Shown here piece by piece: positions 1-5,540 of a stretch of DNA of 10,748 nucleotides. The DNA lies in NCBI GenBank assembly GCA_044868295.1, contig JBIOWF010000192.1, positions 1 through 10,748 of the forward strand, in the 5' to 3' direction. The DNA comes from JBIOWF01 sp044868295 (GTDB lineage Bacteria; Actinomycetota; Actinomycetes; Streptosporangiales; Streptosporangiaceae). The translations under genes were made by a program, and so were the position numbers. The notes beneath the pieces were generated by a model, which did not search any database, was not told the DNA's origin, and saw only the letters and a program-made list of their open reading frames with translations. The stretch's first letter is position 1. Each line of letters opens with the position of its first letter.

Positions 1-18
1 CGTGTGCTCTTCCGATCT
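1..18. other. Illumina adapter remnant at contig end
   Basis: The first 18 bases, CGTGTGCTCTTCCGATCT, match the 3' end of the standard TruSeq read-2 adapter. The GTG at position 2 and the first six codons of the open frame are therefore artefact. Recognisable glutamate-kinase coding sequence resumes at about position 29 (DVLAALVAHL...). Bases 19-28 read ALV where the family usually has GDN, so they may also be unreliable. Confidence 0.93.
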
Positions 19-19
19 C

Positions 20-685
20 GCGCTCGTCGACGTGCTCGCCGCCCTGGTCGCCCATCTCACGCACGCCGACGCCATGGTGCTCCTGTCGGATGTCGACGCC
101 CTCTACGACGACGACCCCCGCAAGGACGGCTCGCAGCGGATCGCCGAGGTCCGCGGCCCGCAGGACCTGGACGGCGTCGAGCTGGGCACGTCCGGCCGGG
201 TCGGCACCGGCGGCATGATCACCAAGGTGCAGGCGGCGCGCATCGCGACCGGAGCGGGCGTTCCCGTGGTCCTCACCGCCGCCGCGCACGCCGCGCAGGC
301 GTTGACCGGCGAGGACGTCGGCACCTACTTCCACCCGGGCGGGCGCCACCCCGGCACCCGGCTGCTCTGGCTGGCCCACGCCGCCACCGGCCGCGGGCGG
401 CTGCACCTGGACGCCGGTGCCGTCGAGGCCGTCGTGCGGCGGCGCATGTCGCTGCTGCCCGCTGGAGTGGTCAAGGTCGAGGGCGACTTCGCCGCCGGTG
501 ATCCGGTGGACCTGCTCGGCCCCGACGAGTCGGTGGTCGCCCGTGGCCTGGTGAACTTCGACGCGGGCGAGATCCCGGGCCTTCTCGGCAGGTCCACGCG
601 GGAGCTGGCGAGCGAGCTCGGTCCGGAATACGAACGCGAGCTCATCCACCGAGACGACATGGTCATACTGGAGACCCGTTCCTAG
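20..685 (+). CDS. proB: Glutamate 5-kinase, C-terminal part (5' truncated)
   Basis: Phosphorylates L-glutamate to gamma-glutamyl phosphate, the first and feedback-regulated step of proline synthesis, in the cytoplasm. The visible part holds the end of the amino-acid-kinase domain (ADAMVLLSDVDALYDDDPR, then the GTGGMITKVQAA segment, a hallmark of the family) and a C-terminal PUA domain (about LHLDAGAVEAVVRR to MVILE). Family members are about 370 residues, so roughly the first 145 are missing. The gene is cut by the contig end: the bases just upstream are adapter, so no genuine start is present. It ends 10 bases before proA, and the proA ribosome binding site overlaps its stop codon, which indicates a proBA operon. 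In many actinomycetes obgE lies upstream of proB; that cannot be tested here. The identification is firm. Confidence 0.93.
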   Translation, partial: ALVDVLAALVAHLTHADAMVLLSDVDALYDDDPRKDGSQRIAEVRGPQDLDGVELGTSGRVGTGGMITKVQAARIATGAGVPVVLTAAAHAAQALTGEDVGTYFHPGGRHPGTRLLWLAHAATGRGRLHLDAGAVEAVVRRRMSLLPAGVVKVEGDFAAGDPVDLLGPDESVVARGLVNFDAGEIPGLLGRSTRELASELGPEYERELIHRDDMVILETRS

Positions 686-695
686 GAGTACAGGC

Positions 696-1952
696 ATGTC
701 TGAGGCAGAAGACTTCCTGAAGGTCGCTCACGCGGCCAAGGCCGCCGCCACGGAGCTGGCGCCGATGCCGCGCGTGCCCAAGGACAGGGCGCTGCGCGCC
801 ATCGCCGACGCCCTTGAGGCCCGCTCGGCCGAGATCGTCGCGGCCAACGCGGTCGACGTGGAGAAGGCCAGGGAGGGCGGCACATCCGAAGCCATGATCG
901 ACCGCCTTCGGCTCGACACCGGGCGGATCCAGAAGATCGCGGCAGCCGTACGGGACGTGGCGGACCTGCCCGACCCGGTCGGCGAGGTCGTCCGCGGCAA
1001 CACGCTGCCGAACGGGCTGGAGCTGCGCCAGGTCCGGGTGCCGCTCGGGGTCATCGGGATCATCTACGAGGGCCGTCCCAACGTGACGGTGGACGCCGCG
1101 GCCCTCTGCCTCAAGAGCGGTAACGCGGTGCTGCTGCGCGGCTCGTCCAGCGCGTACAACTCCAACGCGATCCTGGTGCGGATCATGCAGGACGCGCTGG
1201 CCGCGACCGAGGTGCCGGCGGGAGCCGTACAGCTCGTGCCGGGGCTGACCCGTGAGTCGGTCAAGCACCTGATGCGCGCCCGCGGGCTCGTCGACGTGCT
1301 CATCCCGCGCGGCGGCGCCTCGCTGATCAGCAGCGTCGTCGAGGAGTCGACCGTCCCGGTGATCGAGACGGGCGTGGGCAACTGCCACGTCTACGTCGAC
1401 GCCGACGCCGACATCGAGACAGCCCTCTCCATCCTGGTCAACGCCAAGGCGCAGCGTCCCTCGGTGTGCAACGCGGCCGAGACGTTCCTCGTGCACTCCG
1501 GCATCGCCGACGAATTCGTGCCCAGGGCGCTCGCGGCGCTCAAGGACGCGGGCGTGACCGTCCACGGGGACGAGCGCGTGCGCGGCTACAGCGCGGACGT
1601 CGTCCCGGCCACGGAAGAGGACTTCCTCGCGGAGTATCTCTCGCTCGACATCGCCGCCGCCGTCGTCGACTCGCTCGAGGACGCGGTCGCGCACATCAGG
1701 AAGTACGGCTCCGCGCACACGGACGCGATCGTCACGCGGTCCCAGAAGGCCGCCCGGCGGTTCGTGGCGATCGTGGACTCGGCCGCCGTCGCGGTCAACG
1801 CCTCGACCCGCTTCACCGACGGTGGCGAGTTCGGCTTCGGGGCGGAGATCGGCATCTCCACCCAGAAGCTGCACTCGCGCGGCCCGATGGGCCTGCCGGA
1901 GCTCACCTCCACCAAGTGGATCTACACCGGCGACGGCCACATCAGAAGCTAG
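696..1952 (+). CDS. proA: Gamma-glutamyl phosphate reductase
   Basis: NADPH-dependent reduction of gamma-glutamyl phosphate to glutamate-5-semialdehyde, the second step of proline synthesis; it takes its labile substrate from ProB. The product is 418 residues, the normal length. It is an aldehyde-dehydrogenase-fold protein: the N-terminal nucleotide-binding part includes VPLGVIGIIYEGRPNVTVDAAALCLKSGNAVLLRG, and the catalytic Cys258 lies in QRPSVCNAAETFLVH. ASTRFTDGGEFGFGAEIGIST near the C-terminus is also characteristic. The ATG at 696 is preceded by AGGAG at 684-688 with 7-base spacing, overlapping the proB stop (TAG 683-685), so translation is likely coupled to proB. Its final codons and stop (GAAGCTAG, 1945-1952) are the first bases of a tandem repeat array that continues toward the convergent regulator. 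The identification is very secure. Confidence 0.97.
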   Translation: MSEAEDFLKVAHAAKAAATELAPMPRVPKDRALRAIADALEARSAEIVAANAVDVEKAREGGTSEAMIDRLRLDTGRIQKIAAAVRDVADLPDPVGEVVRGNTLPNGLELRQVRVPLGVIGIIYEGRPNVTVDAAALCLKSGNAVLLRGSSSAYNSNAILVRIMQDALAATEVPAGAVQLVPGLTRESVKHLMRARGLVDVLIPRGGASLISSVVEESTVPVIETGVGNCHVYVDADADIETALSILVNAKAQRPSVCNAAETFLVHSGIADEFVPRALAALKDAGVTVHGDERVRGYSADVVPATEEDFLAEYLSLDIAAAVVDSLEDAVAHIRKYGSAHTDAIVTRSQKAARRFVAIVDSAAVAVNASTRFTDGGEFGFGAEIGISTQKLHSRGPMGLPELTSTKWIYTGDGHIRS

Positions 1953-2116
1953 CGGCCACCAGCGTGGGGGTGAACTGAAGCCCACGCCCGCGCCGGCCAC
2001 TCGGAAGCCGGCCGCCACGAGCGTGGGATGTGAGCTGAGATCCGTGTCCCGCGCCGGCCGCTCAGAAGCCGGCTGCCACGAGCGTGGGGCGTGAGCTGAG
2101 GCCCGCGTCCCGCGCT
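1945..2116. repeat. Three degenerate ~60-bp tandem repeats across two convergent gene ends
   Basis: Three head-to-tail units begin at 1945 (GAAGCTAGCGGCCACCAGCG), 2004 (GAAGCCGGCCGCCACGAGCG) and 2065 (GAAGCCGGCTGCCACGAGCG). The periods are 59 and 61. Unit cores share GAAGC, GCCAC-AGCGTGGG, a TGA-CTGA segment and CCCGCGC. Unit 1 contains the proA stop codon; unit 3 contains the last codons of the minus-strand regulator (SSRPTLVAAGF on the complement). Units 1 and 2 thus look like extra, diverged copies of the regulator's 3' end. The unit junctions form GCCGGC...GCCGGC hairpins at 1992-2012 and 2053-2073. Confidence 0.8.
1992..2073. terminator. Possible bidirectional terminator (two repeated hairpins)
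   Basis: Two identical-arm hairpins, GCCGGC at 1992-1997/2007-2012 and at 2053-2058/2068-2073, each with a 9-base loop, sit between convergent proA and the response regulator. There is no U-tract, which is common for actinobacterial terminators. The function is inferred from position only; the second hairpin reaches into the regulator's last codons. Confidence 0.35.
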
Positions 2117-2739
2117 CGGAGTGCCACGTCCATTCGGCTGGTGGCGTGCATCTTCGCCAGGACGTTGCTCACGTGGTTGCGGACGGTCTTGGTGCTCAGG
2201 CACAGGGCATGGGCGATCTCCGCGTTGGACCGGCCGTCGGCCAGGTGCTCCAGGATCTCGTGCTCGCGCTGCGTCAGGCCGGGAAAGGCGGACCGGGCGC
2301 CCGGCTCCGTGAGGCGGCTGCGCACGCGGCTGCCGGCGGCGCGGCAGAAGACCATATGCCCGACCGCGACCGATCGCACCGCCGCCGCGATCTCGGCGGG
2401 CCTCGCGTCCTTGTGCAGATAGCCGTACGCGCCGGCGCGGATCGCGGCGAGCAGGCCGAGGTCGCCGTCGTCCGGGCCGAGCGCGAGCACCCGCGCTCCC
2501 GGGCAGCGGCGGTGGATGTGGCCGACGGTCTCACCGCTGCCGGGCATGGTGAGGTTCATCAGAACCACGTCGGGCTGGGCGCGGACGGTCAGCCGCAGGG
2601 CGGAGAGCCCGTCGCAGGCCGTCCCGGCCACGCTGATGTCAGGCGTCAGGTCGAGGGCGAACCGGATCCCGTCGATGAACAACGGGTGGTCGTCGGCGAC
2701 TACCACGGTGATGGCGGCGGAGGAGTCAATCGTCGTCAT
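2062..2739 (-). CDS. LuxR/NarL-type response regulator with degenerate receiver
   Basis: A predicted cytoplasmic DNA-binding regulator of 225 residues: receiver domain (about 10-125) and C-terminal LuxR-type helix-turn-helix (about 153-212, LTQREHEILEHLADGRSNAEIAHALCLSTKTVRNHVSNVL, split here by family landmarks). The receiver keeps the acidic pair D16-D17 (VVVADDHPLF) and the conserved Lys110 (YLHKDA). The phospho-acceptor position is Asn62 (VVLMNLTMPG; codon AAC, complement of 2554-2556), where the family has Asp, and the usual Thr/Ser switch residue is Gly88. It therefore probably works without canonical phosphorylation. No histidine kinase gene is nearby. I chose the ATG at 2739 because the receiver fold starts a few residues later; the open frame extends upstream to 3207 but that part is low-complexity and antisense to another gene. 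No strong ribosome binding site is visible. Its 3' end lies in the tandem repeat array. Targets are unknown; the divergent membrane-gene pair is the obvious candidate. Confidence 0.88.
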   Translation of the reverse strand: MTTIDSSAAITVVVADDHPLFIDGIRFALDLTPDISVAGTACDGLSALRLTVRAQPDVVLMNLTMPGSGETVGHIHRRCPGARVLALGPDDGDLGLLAAIRAGAYGYLHKDARPAEIAAAVRSVAVGHMVFCRAAGSRVRSRLTEPGARSAFPGLTQREHEILEHLADGRSNAEIAHALCLSTKTVRNHVSNVLAKMHATSRMDVALRARDAGLSSRPTLVAAGF

Positions 2740-2763
2740 TTCGCGTCTCTGCTCAGAAGTGCG

Positions 2764-2851
2764 GGCTTGGCGGGCGGCCATGCCAAGCTTTTCGACCTTC
2801 GCTTGTGCCCGGGTTGGCATTGGCTTGGATCGGACCAACGGTGAGGCTTGG
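2764..2851. promoter_or_regulatory. Divergent promoter region with repeated GGCTTGG boxes
   Basis: GGCTTGG occurs at 2764-2770, 2822-2828 and 2845-2851. The first belongs to a perfect 7-bp inverted repeat GCTTGGC (2765-2771)/GCCAAGC (2782-2788), spacer 10. This is the 166-bp gap between the response regulator and the small-protein/DoxX pair. Dyads of this size suit a dimeric HTH regulator, so autoregulation is plausible, but it is inferred only from position. Confidence 0.4.
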
Positions 2852-2876
2852 ACGACGGTGTGTCGCTGCGTGTAAT
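2848..2876 (+). promoter_or_regulatory. Possible promoter for the small protein/DoxX pair
   Basis: TTGGAC (2848-2853), a 17-base spacer and TGTAAT (2871-2876), about 30 bases before the ATG at 2906. The -35 agreement is partial, and the second -10 base departs from TANNNT. The -35 overlaps the third GGCTTGG box, which would suit repression. Confidence 0.3.
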
Positions 2877-2905
2877 CGGGGAGTGACCACGTTTCACTGG
2901 CCTGC

Positions 2906-3085
2906 ATGGAAATTGTGGTCGCCCTTGGCATGGCGGCAGCCGTGGTCGCCGGCGCGGACCGGCTGATGCTGTGGCTGGAGAGCCGCGGCCACGTGAACTG
3001 GCGGCGCACCGGCAGGAAGAAGCTGCCGGCCGAGCCTGCCGTAGGGCTGGAGCACCTGCTCGGGAAAGGCGAGCGGTCCCGATGA
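2906..3085 (+). CDS. Small membrane-type protein, 59 residues, unrecognised
   Basis: The open frame begins MEIVVALGMAAAVVAGADRL and is 59 residues long. A hydrophobic segment at about residues 3-16 could be a membrane anchor; it is followed by an amphipathic stretch (RLMLWLESRG) and a basic patch (NWRRTGRKK), which suggests a cytoplasmic tail (positive-inside). The layout resembles short single-pass actinobacterial proteins of unknown function; I assign no family. The stop codon overlaps the next start (ATGA, 3082-3085), the classic sign of translational coupling to the DoxX-like gene. No clear Shine-Dalgarno sequence precedes the ATG. The gene is divergent from the atypical response regulator and could be under its control. 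Codon positions look coding (G/C at most third positions), and the tight coupling is the main reason to believe it is real. Confidence 0.6.
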   Translation: MEIVVALGMAAAVVAGADRLMLWLESRGHVNWRRTGRKKLPAEPAVGLEHLLGKGERSR

Positions 3086-3513
3086 GACGTGTTCTCTACG
3101 ACATAGCCGCCATGCTCGGCCGGGCGATCGTCGGCATGATCTTCGTCACGCGCGGCTGCGCGAAGTACGCCGACGGGATCGACGTCACGACCAAGAAGTT
3201 CACGCACTGGGGGATCCCCTGGCCGCGCGGCTCAGCGTGGTTCGCGACCACCGTCGAGCTGGGCGGCGGCGTGTTGCTGATCCTCGGCCTGGTCACCTCT
3301 TTCGTCGGACTCGCGCTGTTCGTGCTGATGTCGGGCACCTTCGCCTTCGTGAACGTCGGCCATGGCATCCGGTTGGACAGCGATGGGTCCGGGCTGGTGC
3401 TCGCGCTCGGCGCACTGGCCCTGCTGGTCGCCGTCGCCGGTCCCGGGCGAGCCAGTCTGGACTATTTCTTCTTCGGGCGCCGCCGCCTGGAGGTCGCTCC
3501 CATCCTGGTCTAG
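3082..3513 (+). CDS. DoxX-family membrane protein
   Basis: A 143-residue integral membrane protein with four likely membrane segments: about 8-25 (AAMLGRAIVGMIFVTRG), 52-73 (WFATTVELGGGVLLILGLVTS), 74-95 (FVGLALFVLMSGTFAFVNVG) and 105-121 (LVLALGALALLVAVAG). This four-helix plan, the RAIVGMIFVTRGCAKY opening and the ELGGGVLLILGL segment match the DoxX family. The biochemical role of the family is mostly unclear; some members are tied to redox or thiol stress. The ATG at 3082 is chosen because it overlaps the upstream stop codon (ATGA) and starts just before the first helix; an in-frame GTG at 2971 would add a hydrophilic extension out of keeping with the family. It ends with a basic cytoplasmic-type tail (FFFGRRRLEV). 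A GC hairpin follows at 3517-3539. Confidence 0.78.
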   Translation: MRRVLYDIAAMLGRAIVGMIFVTRGCAKYADGIDVTTKKFTHWGIPWPRGSAWFATTVELGGGVLLILGLVTSFVGLALFVLMSGTFAFVNVGHGIRLDSDGSGLVLALGALALLVAVAGPGRASLDYFFFGRRRLEVAPILV

Positions 3514-3516
3514 CCC

Positions 3517-3539
3517 GGCCGGCTGCCAGGTCCCCGGCC
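3517..3539 (+). terminator. Likely terminator after the DoxX gene
   Basis: GGCCGG (3517-3522) pairs with CCGGCC (3534-3539) across an 11-base loop, 4 bases after the stop codon. No T-run follows. Confidence 0.45.
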
Positions 3540-3542
3540 ACA

Positions 3543-3616
3543 ATGAACACGTAAGCCGACGTTGATCATGCAGATTCCGGGGCGAACGCCGCCTGCCACG
3601 GCGCTTCTGTGTTCAT
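3543..3616. repeat. Nested inverted repeat upstream of the kinase gene
   Basis: Outer arms ATGAACAC (3543-3550) and GTGTTCAT (3609-3616) are perfect and 58 bases apart. Inside is a second hairpin, CGCCG (3587-3591)/CGGCG (3599-3603), loop 7. It lies in the 186-base gap between the DoxX gene and the kinase. It could be part of a terminator or an operator; I see nothing else in the gap except the -10-like box just before the kinase. Confidence 0.4.
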
Positions 3617-3683
3617 CGTGACCGCTCGAGCGGCGGACTCGGGTGTCTCGGCGTGGCGTCCTGGAATTGTCGGAGGGCCCCGC

Positions 3684-3689
3684 TAGGGT
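3684..3689 (+). promoter_or_regulatory. -10 element of kinase promoter (near-leaderless)
   Basis: TAGGGT fits the actinobacterial TANNNT -10 and ends 10 bases before the ATG at 3700, which would give a transcript starting within about 4 bases of the start codon. No good -35 is visible. The box is also one arm of a small dyad TAGGGT/ACCCTA (3684-3689/3695-3700) reaching the A of the start codon. Confidence 0.5.
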
Positions 3690-3699
3690 TGTCCACCCT

Positions 3700-5337
3700 A
3701 TGGCTGGACGTCTTGGGCGGGTCGGCCCGTACACGCTGCTGGAGCGGCTGGGCCGGGGCGGCATGGGTGAGGTCTACCTCGCCAGCAATCGCCGTGGCAA
3801 ACAGGTCGCCGTCAAGATGCTCCGGGAACCCATCGAGGACGACCCCGAGGCACGATTACGCCTCGACCGCGAGGTGCGCGCCCTGCGCCGGGTGGAGAGC
3901 CCCTACGTCGCCCAGGTTCTGGACGCCGATCTGTCCGGCGACCGGCCCTACCTCGTCATGGAGCACATCAAGGGAGACTCCCTTCTCGATGCCGTACGGC
4001 GGGGCGGCCCTTTCCCCGAACCCGACCTGATCCCCCTCGCCCAGGGCCTCGCCACGGCCTTGGCGATCGTCCACGCGGCCGGGGTCGTGCACCGCGACCT
4101 CAAGCCGGCCAACATCCTGGTCGGCGCGGACGGGCCCGTGCTGATCGACTTCGGCATCGCCCAGGTCCTCGACGCGACCCGGCTGACCATGACAGGGACC
4201 TTCCTCGGCACTCCCGGGTACGCCGCACCGGAGCTCTTCGCCGATGAGACGGTGGGAGAGCCCGCCGACATCCACGCCTGGGCCGCGACGGTCGCGTTCG
4301 CCGCCACCGGACGGCCCACGTTCGGCCGGGGAACCGTCGAGTCCCAGATGTACGCGATCCTCCACGGGCAGGCCGATCTCGCGGGGGTGCCCGCCGCGCT
4401 GCTGCCCCTCGTCCGGGCGGCGCTGCACCGAGATCCCGGCCGGCGGCCGACCGCCGCGCTCCTCGCCGACCGGCTCGCCCGGCTCGCCCGCGCCACCGAG
4501 ACGGCGACCGGGAGGGCGGAGACGGGCGCGGCGAAGGCCACCTCGACGCGGTCACGCCGGACTTCTGCCGACGAGGAGCAGAGCCGTACTGCGAAGCGGG
4601 GCTCCAAGGGCAAGAAGGCCGACGAGGCCGCCCCGGAAGGCCATGCAGCCGAGGCGGCGGAGGCCACGGGCGGCAGGACCACGCGCCGCCGTACGACGGC
4701 CGAGACGGGCGCGGCCCGCGGCGGCGCGGCCACCGCCTCTCGCCGCGCCGCGTCCAGAAAGAGCGGCAGCCGCACCGGCACGGCGTTGGCGGCGGAGACG
4801 GCCGCCGACGCGACGCCCGGGATACCCACGGGCAACGCGGCCCTGGTCGTGCTCGCGTTGCTCGCTGTGCCGTGCGTGGTGACGTCGGTGGTCTATCCGC
4901 TCGCCGCCTTCGCCATCACCGGCGTGTTCGGGGTGGTGACCAGGGCCATGTGGACCGGGCACTGGCTGGTGCGCAACCGCAGGTCCCAGCGGGCCCGCGG
5001 GATCCTGCGCACGCTGGCATTCCCCGTGACCCTGGCCGGCTCGCTGGTGTCCTTCGTCGCGTGGCCCGGGTTGCCCGCCGCCGCGGCGGCCTTCGTCACG
5101 CTCTGGGCGACCGCCGGCGCACGCCTGGAACCCGAGTGGTGGACCCAGACGGTGCCGGTGACGGTCGCCGGAGTCGTCTTCGGCGTGGTCAGCGGCGGGA
5201 TCATCGGCCGCGAGATCGAACGCGTCGGTGCCGAGATGCCAGAGCTTCGGAGGGAGGGCCTGCGGGCGCTCGCCGTGCTCGGCGGCTTCGTCGCCCTGTG
5301 CGCGGCAGCCGTACGAGCTGTGTCCCTGTTCGTGTAG
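3700..5337 (+). CDS. Ser/Thr protein kinase with C-terminal multi-pass membrane domain
   Basis: Hanks-type (PknB-like) protein kinase of 545 residues. Kinase domain about 11-270: glycine loop GRGGMGEVYLA (18-28), ATP-anchoring Lys39 (VAVKML), helix-C Glu58, catalytic HRDLKPAN (Asp133), DFG (Asp150), and an activation loop with candidate phospho-sites Thr163, Thr165 and Thr167 before GTPGYAAPE. All catalytic residues are present, so it should be active. A linker of about 100 residues, rich in Ala, Thr, Arg, Glu and Lys (about 275-372), follows. The C-terminal ~165 residues (from about 380) are hydrophobic, with some four or five membrane segments, and there is no PASTA or other extracellular sensor domain. 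I chose the ATG at 3700 because the domain begins a few residues later and a TAGGGT -10 lies 11-16 bases upstream; an in-frame GTG at 3643 would place the start before that promoter. It stands alone as a transcription unit. Substrates cannot be inferred. Confidence 0.9.
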   Translation: MAGRLGRVGPYTLLERLGRGGMGEVYLASNRRGKQVAVKMLREPIEDDPEARLRLDREVRALRRVESPYVAQVLDADLSGDRPYLVMEHIKGDSLLDAVRRGGPFPEPDLIPLAQGLATALAIVHAAGVVHRDLKPANILVGADGPVLIDFGIAQVLDATRLTMTGTFLGTPGYAAPELFADETVGEPADIHAWAATVAFAATGRPTFGRGTVESQMYAILHGQADLAGVPAALLPLVRAALHRDPGRRPTAALLADRLARLARATETATGRAETGAAKATSTRSRRTSADEEQSRTAKRGSKGKKADEAAPEGHAAEAAEATGGRTTRRRTTAETGAARGGAATASRRAASRKSGSRTGTALAAETAADATPGIPTGNAALVVLALLAVPCVVTSVVYPLAAFAITGVFGVVTRAMWTGHWLVRNRRSQRARGILRTLAFPVTLAGSLVSFVAWPGLPAAAAAFVTLWATAGARLEPEWWTQTVPVTVAGVVFGVVSGGIIGREIERVGAEMPELRREGLRALAVLGGFVALCAAAVRAVSLFV

Positions 5338-5373
5338 GGACTCATGTGAAGGCTCGTCCAGGACCCGTCCGAA

Positions 5374-5400
5374 GGGGTGCTCTCATTCAAGGAGCGCCCT
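5374..5400 (+). terminator. Likely terminator of the kinase gene
   Basis: GGGGTGCTC (5374-5382) pairs with GAGCGCCCT (5392-5400), with G-T wobbles, around a 9-base loop, about 36 bases after the kinase stop codon. No T-run. Confidence 0.5.
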
Positions 5401-5462
5401 CAGGAGGCGAACCTGCCGTTCTGTTGAAGATCGGTCGTCCCGTTGGGGAGGGTCGCCGCGAT

Positions 5463-5538
5463 GCCGAGATCCAGGGCCCGGTTTCCCTCGGGTGGGCCTT
5501 TCGCGTGTCGACCAGTGGGGTTTCCCTGGATCTGCGGC
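5463..5538. terminator. Large hairpin between convergent genes
   Basis: The perfect 10-bp arms AGATCCAGGG (5467-5476) and CCCTGGATCT (5524-5533) extend to GCCG (5463-5466)/CGGC (5535-5538) with one bulged G at 5534, a stem of about 14 bp. The 47-base loop has its own CCCG...CGGG hairpin. The structure begins 2 bases beyond the minus-strand protease stop codon and is probably that gene's terminator, possibly bidirectional. The rest of the 203-base gap holds the kinase terminator and a partial copy of the protease gene end. Confidence 0.55.
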
Positions 5539-5540
5539 TT

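Noticed and set aside
663..2018. Long minus-strand open frame opposite proA
   Set aside because: Antisense shadow of a highly conserved proA; low-complexity, Gly/Arg/Asp/Val-rich product with no domain. Long shadows are normal at this GC content.
2740..3207. N-terminal extension of the response regulator
   Set aside because: It would run through the divergent promoter and antisense to the small protein and DoxX genes; the receiver fold starts at the chosen ATG.
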